Counted from the stretch's first letter, positions 1 through 5,804 are shown. The stretch: DNA of 5,848 nucleotides from Nitrospira sp. (GCA_005239945.1 SBAY01000343.1:1-5848); one strand, 5' to 3'. Numbers and translations: made by a program. Notes: a model not told the origin generated them from the letters alone.

Positions 1-137
1 AGGGAAAAACTGATAATGGGCAATGGACATGGGGATTAAGGAATAAGGCAAATGAGCGGGTAACCAGTGGGATTTACATTTATGTCATTAGCGCAGAAGA
101 GGATAAAAAGGTAGGGAAGATAGGGGTGGTAAGATAA
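1..137 (+). CDS. C-terminal end of a FlgD-like Ig domain protein (5' truncated by the window)
   Basis: The frame starting at base 3 is open from the window edge to a TAA at 135-137 and gives 44 residues. They contain WTWGLRNKANERVTSGIYIY followed by a GKIGVVR end. This matches the last strands of the FlgD-type Ig-like domain, whose usual pattern is W-x-G-x-N-x-x-G-x-x-V-x-SG-x-Y-x-Y, then a basic GK-[IM]-x-V-[IV]-[RK] end. In many bacteria this domain closes large secreted or surface proteins, where it can act as a sorting or anchoring tail; in flagellar FlgD it is part of hook capping. Nothing upstream is visible, so the parent protein cannot be named. The stop lies 16 bases before the ftsK start on the same strand, so co-transcription is likely. 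The domain match is by eye and rests on a short segment. Confidence 0.72.
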   Translation, partial: GKTDNGQWTWGLRNKANERVTSGIYIYVISAEEDKKVGKIGVVR

Positions 138-138
138 G

Positions 139-144
139 GGTGAT
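139..144 (+). promoter_or_regulatory. Shine-Dalgarno site of ftsK
   Basis: GGTGAT is complementary to the 3' end of typical 16S rRNA and sits 9 bases before the ATG at 154. An in-frame TAA at 151-153 touches that ATG, so no longer start is possible and 154 is the first possible start. Confidence 0.55.
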
Positions 145-153
145 GGTAACTAA

Positions 154-2244
154 ATGAAGGAAGAGAAAAAATCACCGCAATTTAAAATTGTTAATGAAGT
201 AAGCGGAATAATAATATTAGGGCTGGCGCTTCTGGTCTTAGTTTGTTTGATTGTCTCTGTATATGCCGGCGGAGTAGGTAGCTGGATAGCGGAGTCCTTA
301 CAAAATGCCTTCGGGATAGGGGCATATCTTTTACCTGTTATTTTGGGCATGTTAGGTTTCAGGAGATTTAAGGGTGAAATAGCCGGGTCATTTATTAGAG
401 GCCTGGGCGGATTATTGCTCTTGATTTCTACCTCTGTTTTTGGTGCACTGCTTCAGGATATCTGGATAAATATTGAGGGAGGAGAGGTAGGTATTGCTAT
501 TGGTCTTTGGTTAAATCAGGGTTTTGGTTCAGGAGCCTGGGTAATCAATTTTACTTTTTTTGCCCTCGGACTTATCCTTTTTACTGAATCTTCACTCATC
601 CCAAGGATTAATTTTTTAAAAAAGGTAATTCTTTCCCCTTTCAAATTATTTAGTTTCATAGTCGAAAAAATAGCTCCTGAAGAAGACGAGGTAGAGGTAC
701 AAGAAACCCCTAAAAAGAAACGGATTAGAAAGGAAGAAATACTGACCACACCACGAATTATTTTACCTTCAAATACCATTTCTAATAATCATCTTAAAGA
801 ACAAACTCTCAAAGATGAAATTACGGCACATCCATATCAACTTCCTTCTTTATCCCTTCTCAATGATTCTCTTCCAGCCTCCGAAAAAGATTTAAAAGAG
901 GATTTATTACTTATCTCGAGACTTCTGGAAGAGACATTAGAGGATTTTGGGATTGATGCAAAGGTGGTCCAGGTCAATCGAGGTCCTGTGGTAACCAGTT
1001 TTGAGGTTCAGCCAGCAGCCGGTACTAAGGTAAGCAGTATTGTCAATCTTTCTGATGATATAGCCCTTTCCTTAGCCGCACCTACTATTCGTATCGAAGC
1101 ACCCATCCCCGGCAAGCAGGTAATTGGTGTTGAGGTGCCAAATCGTAAGGCAACACCTGTTTGTATAAAAGAGGTTTTATCCAGCGATACCTTTATCAAT
1201 TCCCCATCTCCGCTTAGTATTGCCTTAGGCAAGGATATTTTTGGTAAACCTATCATCACTGATTTAATAGAAATGCCTCATCTGCTAATCGCCGGTGCTA
1301 CTGGAAGTGGGAAAAGTGTGTGTATCAATGCGGTCATTACCAGTATGTTATATAAAGCCTTTCCTTATGAGGTAAAATTTATCATGATTGACCCGAAACG
1401 GGTTGAATTAACCATCTATAACGGTATTCCTCATCTACTATTTCCCGTTATTGTCAATACCAAAGAGGCAATAAAGGTTTTAATCTGGTTAGAACGGGAA
1501 ATGGAATCAAGGTATGAAAAACTTGCAGAGGTAGGGGCAAGGGATATAGAAAATTATAATAAAAAAATGCAATTAAAAAATGAACCTCCTCTTTATTACA
1601 TAGTTACAATTATAGATGAATTGGCAGATTTAATGACCGGACCTTCTCAAAAAAATTGTGAAGCCTCAATTACCAGACTCTCTCAAATGGCCAGGGCTAT
1701 CGGTATTCATTTAGTTTTAGCCACACAAAGACCCTCAGTAGATATTATTACTGGTGTGATTAAGGCTAATTTCCCATCCCGAATTGCCTTTCAGGTATTT
1801 TCTAAGGTTGACTCAAGAACTATTTTAGATGGGATAGGGGCTGATAAATTATTAGGTAAAGGAGATATGCTTTTCTTACCTGCCGGTGCACCTAAGCCTA
1901 CCCGAATTCAAGGCAGTTATGTGACCAATACAGAAATAGAAAAAATTGTTGATTTCATTAAAGAGCAACACATACATCTACCACAGGAAAAAATCGATTT
2001 CAAGAAAGAACTTGAAGAAACCGATGATGAAGATAATGATGACGATGATGATTTATATCCTGAGGCACTCCAGATAATTGCCAGAGTGGGTTATGCCTCT
2101 ACATCTATGTTACAACGGAAATTAAAGATTGGTTATAATCGGGCGGCAAGATTAGTAGAAATGATGGAACAGGATGGCTATGTAGGTCCAGCAGATGGAA
2201 GTAAACCTCGTCAGGTTTATGTTTCAGCGGAAGATTTAAAATAG
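154..2244 (+). CDS. ftsK: DNA translocase FtsK/SpoIIIE
   Basis: 696-residue septal DNA pump that moves and resolves the chromosome terminus at division. The N-terminus has about four membrane segments (residues 17-38, 53-70, 80-100 and 113-144, the last possibly two short ones). A short charged linker (about 150-225) replaces the several-hundred-residue linker of E. coli FtsK, so the size is closer to SpoIIIE. The motif PYQLPSL (227-233) opens the alpha/beta motor. Walker A is GATGSGKS (381-388). Walker B ends in the DE pair at 488-489 within IIDELADLM. Downstream, LATQRPSVDIITGVIKANFP and KVDSRTILD are family signatures. A very acidic tract (about 620-633) leads into the winged-helix gamma domain (about 634-696, with NRAARLVEMMEQDGYVGPADG), which in the family reads polar DNA motifs and activates XerCD. 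All key residues are present. It lies close to rodZ downstream. Confidence 0.96.
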   Translation: MKEEKKSPQFKIVNEVSGIIILGLALLVLVCLIVSVYAGGVGSWIAESLQNAFGIGAYLLPVILGMLGFRRFKGEIAGSFIRGLGGLLLLISTSVFGALLQDIWINIEGGEVGIAIGLWLNQGFGSGAWVINFTFFALGLILFTESSLIPRINFLKKVILSPFKLFSFIVEKIAPEEDEVEVQETPKKKRIRKEEILTTPRIILPSNTISNNHLKEQTLKDEITAHPYQLPSLSLLNDSLPASEKDLKEDLLLISRLLEETLEDFGIDAKVVQVNRGPVVTSFEVQPAAGTKVSSIVNLSDDIALSLAAPTIRIEAPIPGKQVIGVEVPNRKATPVCIKEVLSSDTFINSPSPLSIALGKDIFGKPIITDLIEMPHLLIAGATGSGKSVCINAVITSMLYKAFPYEVKFIMIDPKRVELTIYNGIPHLLFPVIVNTKEAIKVLIWLEREMESRYEKLAEVGARDIENYNKKMQLKNEPPLYYIVTIIDELADLMTGPSQKNCEASITRLSQMARAIGIHLVLATQRPSVDIITGVIKANFPSRIAFQVFSKVDSRTILDGIGADKLLGKGDMLFLPAGAPKPTRIQGSYVTNTEIEKIVDFIKEQHIHLPQEKIDFKKELEETDDEDNDDDDDLYPEALQIIARVGYASTSMLQRKLKIGYNRAARLVEMMEQDGYVGPADGSKPRQVYVSAEDLK

Positions 2245-2283
2245 TAGGTCTTATAAGTTTTATAGGACTTATTATTTTCTTTT
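2245..2283 (+). terminator. Weak stem-loop with T-rich tail between ftsK and rodZ (possible attenuator)
   Basis: Immediately after the ftsK stop, bases 2245-2254 can pair with 2262-2271 as 10 base pairs with two G-U wobbles and a 7-base loop. A T-rich run to about 2283 follows. The stem is AT-rich and therefore weak. It could thin transcription into rodZ or be chance, since the gap is only about 40-50 bases and the two genes look co-transcribed. Confidence 0.3.
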
Positions 2284-2286
2284 AAA

Positions 2287-2292
2287 TGAGGA
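2287..2292 (+). promoter_or_regulatory. Shine-Dalgarno site that favours the 2298 start of the rodZ-like gene
   Basis: TGAGGA lies 5 bases before the ATG at 2298. An in-frame ATG at 2286 would begin right before this site and has only T- and A-rich sequence upstream. The 2298 start also puts the protein start at MSKTGEFLRKRRE, close to the usual RodZ N-terminus. Confidence 0.6.
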
Positions 2293-2297
2293 TAAAA

Positions 2298-3248
2298 ATG
2301 AGTAAAACAGGGGAATTTTTAAGAAAAAGACGCGAGTTAGAAGGAATATCTGTAGACGATATTGCCAATCAAACTATGATTGCCAAAAAATACATCGAGG
2401 CATTGGAACAAGGGAATTATGATATTTTCCCGGCAGAGGTCTATGCTAAAGGATTTTTACGCAATTATGCCAATGCCATTGGATTTAATGAAAAAGAAAT
2501 AAATGAATTAAATGCTCAATATGAATTAGAATGGCAAGAAAGTCATTTAGATGAAACTTATGCTGATGAAACACATGCTACAGGACAGACATCAAAATCG
2601 CCAGAGAAGATAGCTTTTGTAGAAAAAACCAATACCTTGCTTTACCTGATTATTTTTATATTGATTATTAGTCTATCTGGATTTCTAACCTTTTATATTA
2701 CCATGCAAAAAACCTCATATTATTCTGATCCGGCTAAGATATTAGGAGAAGAAGACATTTCTCAGGCAGAAAATACCATTGGGAAAAGAATAGAAAAGAT
2801 TAAGGATATCATCAAGCAGGAGATAGATAAATCTACAGTTGTCAAACCGGCGGTTCAGGTTAGTAAAAAGGTTTTGGTAGAGGCATTTGCCTCTGAAAAG
2901 GTCTGGATGCAAGCGATTATTGACAACAAAAAAACTCACGAAATCATTTTAGAACCAGACAAAACAATAAAATGGCAGGCTGATGAAAAAATATTTTTGA
3001 CTATTGGAAATGCAGGTGGGGTAGTATTCAAAGTAAACGAGGAATACATTGGTGCTTTAGGAAGGAAAGGAGAGGTAAAAAAGATATTGGTTACTTCCAG
3101 TGGCCCAAAAATAATAAATACTCAAGAGGCTATTCCTAAAGAAGAAAAGCCAGAGGCTAAACCATTAGAAGCCGGCACGCCAACATCAAGTTCTACTATA
3201 CCTATTACGGATAAACCACAATCTATCTCTACTACCACATCAGAATAG
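2298..3248 (+). CDS. rodZ: RodZ-like transmembrane HTH protein (HTH_25 plus DUF4115)
   Basis: 316-residue bitopic inner-membrane protein of the RodZ type, which in rods links MreB filaments to the peptidoglycan elongation machinery. In order: an N-terminal cytoplasmic helix-turn-helix (about 4-63, GEFLRKRRELEGISVDDIA through EVYAKGFLRNYANAIGF, where the FPAEVYAKGFLRNYA stretch is very typical); an acidic linker (64-110); one membrane span (about 113-136, LLYLIIFILIISLSGFLTFY); a charged helical stretch; a DUF4115 beta domain (about 191-268, with WMQAIIDNKK, LTIGNAGGVVFKVN and a Leu-Gly-x-x-Gly turn); and a Thr/Ser/Pro-rich tail. An in-frame ATG at 2286 would add four residues, but the ribosome site favours 2298. 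It follows ftsK by about 50 bases. The HTH of this family usually binds MreB rather than DNA; no MreB gene is visible here. Confidence 0.88.
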   Translation: MSKTGEFLRKRRELEGISVDDIANQTMIAKKYIEALEQGNYDIFPAEVYAKGFLRNYANAIGFNEKEINELNAQYELEWQESHLDETYADETHATGQTSKSPEKIAFVEKTNTLLYLIIFILIISLSGFLTFYITMQKTSYYSDPAKILGEEDISQAENTIGKRIEKIKDIIKQEIDKSTVVKPAVQVSKKVLVEAFASEKVWMQAIIDNKKTHEIILEPDKTIKWQADEKIFLTIGNAGGVVFKVNEEYIGALGRKGEVKKILVTSSGPKIINTQEAIPKEEKPEAKPLEAGTPTSSSTIPITDKPQSISTTTSE

Positions 3249-3300
3249 ATTGAAATGGTAAACGTTCAGCCACAGCATCCTTGTAGTTTAACTTCAATTC

Positions 3301-3335
3301 AGACATTAGACTTCAGACTTTAGACATCAGACTTA
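3301..3335 (+). repeat. Outer left heptamer array, five units AGACNNN
   Basis: Five back-to-back 7-base units, each AGAC plus three variable bases (ATT, TTC, TTT, ATC, TTA). It is mirrored on the other strand by the array at 3626-3660. Comparing unit by unit gives 28 of 35 identical positions, so the two arrays can pair as an imperfect stem. The similarity continues inward through GTAAAC...AGCCGGAAG. Confidence 0.85.
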
Positions 3336-3420
3336 GAGTAAACATTCAGCGTTCAGCCGGAAGCTTTCAGATGGAGAAAAAGATAATGTATGAACACCTG
3401 TCTCATCCAAAAAGTTGTTT

Positions 3421-3448
3421 AGGCTATAGACTGTAGACTGTTAGCTAT
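3421..3448 (+). repeat. Inner left heptamer array, four units
   Basis: Four 7-base units: AGGCTAT, AGACTGT, AGACTGT, TAGCTAT. The 11-base word at 3426-3436 (ATAGACTGTAG) is perfectly inverted at 3558-3568. The last unit contains, on the minus strand, the TAG that ends the small ORF at 3445-3534. Confidence 0.75.
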
Positions 3449-3534
3449 TGAGTATTGATGACCCAAAATCTTCTCGTTTTCCATGTTTTTGAGTCGCCAT
3501 CAAAAGCGCGGTTATCAAATTCCCTGAGTTTCAT
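3445..3534 (-). CDS. Candidate 29-residue small ORF between the inner repeat arrays
   Basis: On the minus strand an ATG at 3534-3532 is preceded by AGGAG (3544-3540) at a 5-base spacing. It opens 29 codons ending in TAG at 3447-3445. The peptide begins MKLREFDNRAFDGDSKTW and is then basic and aromatic (KTRRFWV). I recognise no family. It lies wholly between the two inner heptamer arrays; its ribosome site is part of one array and its stop is part of the other. That could mean a small gene carried by a repeat element, or chance within a conserved repeat core. A second frame is also open over the same stretch (with MATQKHGKREDFGSS), which weakens the case for selection on either frame. Confidence 0.3.
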   Translation of the reverse strand: MKLREFDNRAFDGDSKTWKTRRFWVINTQ

Positions 3535-3538
3535 ATCA

Positions 3539-3566
3539 TCTCCTACAGCCTAAATGCCTACAGTCT
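3539..3566 (-). repeat. Inner right heptamer array, inverted partner of 3421-3448
   Basis: Read on the minus strand the units are AGACTGT, AGGCATT, TAGGCTG and TAGGAGA, continuing in register into TGATATG, which holds the ATG of the small ORF. It pairs with 3421-3448 through an 11-base perfect inverted repeat. Confidence 0.7.
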
Positions 3567-3625
3567 ATCTACCTGAACGGTTACAAAAAGTGAAAGGTTA
3601 ATCTTCCGGCTAACCGTTTACGACT

Positions 3626-3660
3626 TAAGTCTAATGTCTGATGTCTATGGTCTATTGTCT
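3626..3660 (-). repeat. Outer right heptamer array, inverted partner of 3301-3335
   Basis: Read on the minus strand there are five back-to-back AGACNNN units (AAT, CAT, ATC, ATT, TTA). The TAG stop of the secretion ATPase (3654-3652) spans the boundary of the first two units, so the array overlaps the last codons (Arg-Gln-stop) of that gene. Confidence 0.85.
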
Positions 3661-5175
3661 TTCTTCTTCTTGAACAACTCGTAAAACCTCTTCTAAGGTA
3701 GTCAGTCCTCGTTGGACCTTTTGAAAGCCATCATCATACATAGGTTTCATCCCTAATTTAATTGAAAGTTCTTTTATTTTACTGGCATTAGTCTTTTGAA
3801 AAATTAACTCCCGGATTTCATCATTTACGATTAACAGCTCAAATATTCCAGTTCTTCCTTTAAACCCGGAATAATTGCAGTTTTCACAACCTCGTCCTTT
3901 AAAAAGTGTTTTTGAGTGAAATTCCCTGGCTAATTCCGGTTTAGGCAGGTATTCCTCTCTACATTCCGGACAAATAAGTCGAACCAATCGCTGGGCTAAG
4001 ATTCCAATTACAGATGAAGAGATTAAAAAATCTTCTATGCCCATGTCATGAAGTCTGGTAATAGCACTTGCGGCATCATTGGTATGTAAGGTAGAAAATA
4101 CCAGATGTCCGGTTAATGCCGATTGAACTGACACCTCAGCTGTTTCTAAATCCCGTATTTCTCCAACCATCATAATATCCGGGTCCTGCCGTAACATAGA
4201 CCGAAGTCCTTGGGCAAAAGTAAAATTTATCTTGGGTTTTACCTGTAATTGGTTTATCCGTTTTAATTGGTATTCTATTGGGTCCTCAATAGTAATAATC
4301 TTTTTTTCGATAGAGTTGATTTCGTTTAAAGCGGCATAAAGTGTAGTCGTTTTACCAGAGCCTGTAGGACCTGTAACCAATATGATTCCATTTGGTTTAT
4401 TAATCAATTTTCTGAATTGAGCAAGGACTAATTCCTCAAAGCCTAATTCATCTAATCCTATCAAAACAGTTTCTTTCTCTAAAATTCTAAGGACCACACT
4501 TTCTCCATAAAGCGTAGGAATCGTTGACACTCGCATATCAATCTGTTTCCCACCAACCTTAAGTTGAATACGGCCATCCTGGGGTAATCTCCGCTCGGCA
4601 ATATTCATCTCTGCCATAAGTTTGATTCTTGAAACAATGGCAGGATAAAGCCATTTTGGGGGTGGAGAGGTATCATACAAGACACCATCTATTCTATATC
4701 TAACTATTGCATCATCTTCAAAAGGCTCAATATGAATATCACTGGCTCTTTTCTTAATTGCCTCCAGAATGATTACATTTACTAATTTAATTACCGGTGC
4801 CTCATGAGCTAAACTCTCTAAATCAGTGGTTACCTCCTTACCTTCATCTATACCTACCCCCTTTTTTTCTGTTATTGTGGAAATAATATCTTGAACCGTT
4901 TGTGAGCCAGCACCATAATATTTTTGTAATGCCTGGTCAATTTCTTCTTTAGAGGTTAAAACTACCTCTATAGAACATCCTAATAAAAGTCCAATGTCAT
5001 CAAGTGTATGGAGGTCTAATGGGTCTGCCGTAGCAATGGTCAGGGTATTATTGTCCATCTTAACAGGAATTACCCGGTATCGATTGACAAATTTGGCAGG
5101 TAATTTCTGAATTACCTCTTGAGGTATCTCCGTCTCTAAAATATTTATCATTGGAATTTCCTTGATTAAATCCAT
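3652..5175 (-). CDS. gspE: GspE/PilB-family type II secretion or type IV pilus assembly ATPase
   Basis: 507-residue cytoplasmic hexameric ATPase that powers extension of a pilus or pseudopilus from the inner membrane. In order: an N-terminal GspE/MshE-type domain (about 10-90, with ADPLDLHTLDD); the N2 domain (SDIHIEPFEDDAIVRYRIDG, 145-164; RLPQDGR, 196-202); Walker A GPTGSGKT (269-276); the Asp box TIEDPIEY (295-302); Walker B IMMVGEIRD (334-342, Glu339); the His box GHLVFSTLHTNDA (356-368); and a zinc module with CPEC and CENC (Cys402, 405, 430, 433). The C-terminal TTLEEVLRV is typical. Length fits GspE (about 500) better than PilB (about 570), but no other pilus or secretion genes are in view to decide. 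The ATG at 5175 lacks a good ribosome site, while the in-frame ATG at 5151 (499 residues) has one. The longer form is given because IPMINIL looks like the family N-terminus. The TAG stop is in a heptamer repeat. Confidence 0.93.
   Translation of the reverse strand: MDLIKEIPMINILETEIPQEVIQKLPAKFVNRYRVIPVKMDNNTLTIATADPLDLHTLDDIGLLLGCSIEVVLTSKEEIDQALQKYYGAGSQTVQDIISTITEKKGVGIDEGKEVTTDLESLAHEAPVIKLVNVIILEAIKKRASDIHIEPFEDDAIVRYRIDGVLYDTSPPPKWLYPAIVSRIKLMAEMNIAERRLPQDGRIQLKVGGKQIDMRVSTIPTLYGESVVLRILEKETVLIGLDELGFEELVLAQFRKLINKPNGIILVTGPTGSGKTTTLYAALNEINSIEKKIITIEDPIEYQLKRINQLQVKPKINFTFAQGLRSMLRQDPDIMMVGEIRDLETAEVSVQSALTGHLVFSTLHTNDAASAITRLHDMGIEDFLISSSVIGILAQRLVRLICPECREEYLPKPELAREFHSKTLFKGRGCENCNYSGFKGRTGIFELLIVNDEIRELIFQKTNASKIKELSIKLGMKPMYDDGFQKVQRGLTTLEEVLRVVQEEERQ
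5158..5163 (-). promoter_or_regulatory. Shine-Dalgarno site for an internal ATPase start at 5151
   Basis: AAGGAA on the minus strand lies 6 bases before the in-frame ATG at 5151-5149, a near-ideal arrangement. Upstream of the outer ATG (5175-5173) there is only CCTGACACCTGAGA with no such site, and an in-frame TGA follows four codons further out. Translation may therefore start at Met9. Confidence 0.45.
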
Positions 5176-5179
5176 TCTC

Positions 5180-5257
5180 AGGTGTCAGGAAAAGATTAGA
5201 AGTTAGAGGTTAGATAAGTTCTTCCAACTTCTAACTTCTAACTTCCTCCTGACACCT
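5180..5257. repeat. Long hairpin made of inverted heptamer arrays between the LysM and ATPase genes
   Basis: AGGTGTCAGGA (5180-5190) is perfectly inverted at 5247-5257. Inside these arms, heptamers of the AGTTAGA type (5194-5214) face the inverted array at 5226-5245, with one mismatch and a two-base bulge, leaving a loop near CTTCC (5221-5225). The TAG stop and the last codons of the LysM gene lie within the right arm. The structure has no T-run after it, so it looks more like an RNA-stabilising or partly terminating hairpin, or a repeat insertion, than a classical terminator. Confidence 0.8.
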
Positions 5258-5765
5258 TTAATTTCATTCCTACCGACAAGATATCGCTTTCTTTTAACTG
5301 ATTCAATTTGGAAATACTGGCACTACTCACTCCATATTTTGCCGCAATCTTCCATAATGTATCCCCTGGTTTGACTACATGGATTGTCAAAGGAGGTTTT
5401 GACTCCGTCAGAGGTTTTGAAGAAGTTGGAGGGGAGATTTTCGTGACAGACGGAGGAAATGGAGGTAACACCTCTGGCAAAGGTTGCATCTCTGACACAG
5501 GTTTAGCTTTTTGAATAGGCTGTGGGATAGCACTTTTAACAGGGGTTACACTTCTATCAGATGACTGGACATTCCATTTATGAGTTTTGATAGCATAACT
5601 AAGAAGTAAATCTTCCGATTTTAAATTGTAATGCGACTCTAACGATGAATTTGCCGCCCTAACGGGATTGACTAATACATCCAGAATAGGATAATTCAAG
5701 GAAACAAAAAGATAAAAAAGCACCCCGACACTAATAAAAAATTCAGTTCTATGTCGAGTAGACAT
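5238..5765 (-). CDS. Membrane-anchored LysM-domain protein
   Basis: 175-residue protein predicted to bind peptidoglycan. A membrane segment near the N-terminus (about 9-27, FFISVGVLFYLFVSLNY) is a signal anchor or uncleaved signal. After it come a mid-region of unknown fold (38-68) and a Pro/Ser/Lys-rich linker (about 72-126). One complete LysM domain (127-171, IHVVKPGDTLWKIAAKYGVS, then ISKLNQL and the GMKLKV end) closes the protein. The start chosen is the ATG at 5765-5763, 9 bases after a strong AGGAGG. A TTG at 5774 in the same frame touches the AGGAGG and is unlikely. The ribosome site, the ATG and the first four codons lie inside domain VI of a group II intron, so the original N-terminus was probably different. 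The last codons and TAG come from a heptamer-repeat hairpin. The ATPase gene follows on the same strand after 62 bases. No catalytic domain is seen. Confidence 0.85.
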   Translation of the reverse strand: MSTRHRTEFFISVGVLFYLFVSLNYPILDVLVNPVRAANSSLESHYNLKSEDLLLSYAIKTHKWNVQSSDRSVTPVKSAIPQPIQKAKPVSEMQPLPEVLPPFPPSVTKISPPTSSKPLTESKPPLTIHVVKPGDTLWKIAAKYGVSSASISKLNQLKESDILSVGMKLKVSGGS

Positions 5766-5774
5766 ATTCAACAA

Positions 5775-5780
5775 CCTCCT
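5775..5780 (-). promoter_or_regulatory. Shine-Dalgarno site of the LysM gene, in the domain VI loop
   Basis: AGGAGG is a perfect anti-16S match, 9 bases before the ATG at 5765. In the predicted intron fold it is in the terminal loop of domain VI and so would be exposed, whereas the AUG is paired with CAU (5795-5793) in the domain VI stem. Confidence 0.75.
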
Positions 5781-5804
5781 TTTAATTGCTTAATGCCCCT
5801 CACA

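Larger units (their letters stand above)
3249..3651. other. Repeat-filled intergenic region between convergent genes
   Basis: Roughly 400 bases between the rodZ-like stop and the stop of the secretion ATPase on the other strand. No recognisable long gene or structured RNA was seen. It holds two nested inverted pairs of 7-base tandem arrays (listed separately), four copies of a GTAAACGTTCAGCC-like motif (3258-3271 and 3338-3360 on plus; 3572-3584 and 3606-3621 on minus), a 9-base perfect inverted repeat AGCCGGAAG (3355-3363 with 3604-3612), and a central stretch of about 90 bases with a small ORF. No classical GC-stem plus T-run terminator was found for either converging gene, so the repeat stems may do that work. 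Confidence 0.75.

Noticed and set aside
516..1259. Minus-strand ORFs inside ftsK
   Set aside because: They overlap the well-supported FtsK frame, including its motor domain, and have no recognisable motifs.
3249..3298. ATTGAA (3249-3254) and TTCAAT (3293-3298) as a terminator stem for the rodZ-like gene
   Set aside because: Only six AT-rich pairs around a loop of almost 40 bases and no T-run.
3371..3436. Plus-strand ORF of 21 codons (starts MEKKIMYEHLSHPK) ending in a TAG inside the inner left array
   Set aside because: Very short, without a convincing ribosome site for its first ATG and no recognised family; it could be repeat sequence. Not listed as a gene.
3459..3551. Plus-strand ORF starting MTQNLLVFHVFESPSK opposite the small minus-strand ORF
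   Set aside because: No ribosome site upstream, and it is the antisense shadow of the minus-strand candidate that does have one.
3301..3660. CRISPR array
   Set aside because: Units are 7 bases, contiguous and without spacers; inverted rather than direct at the larger scale.
5308..5514. Plus-strand ORF opposite the LysM gene
   Set aside because: It is antisense to a clear LysM and proline-rich linker coding frame and resembles no family.
5772..5774. TTG start for the LysM gene, giving three extra residues
   Set aside because: It directly abuts AGGAGG with no spacing; the ATG at 5765 has a normal 9-base spacing.
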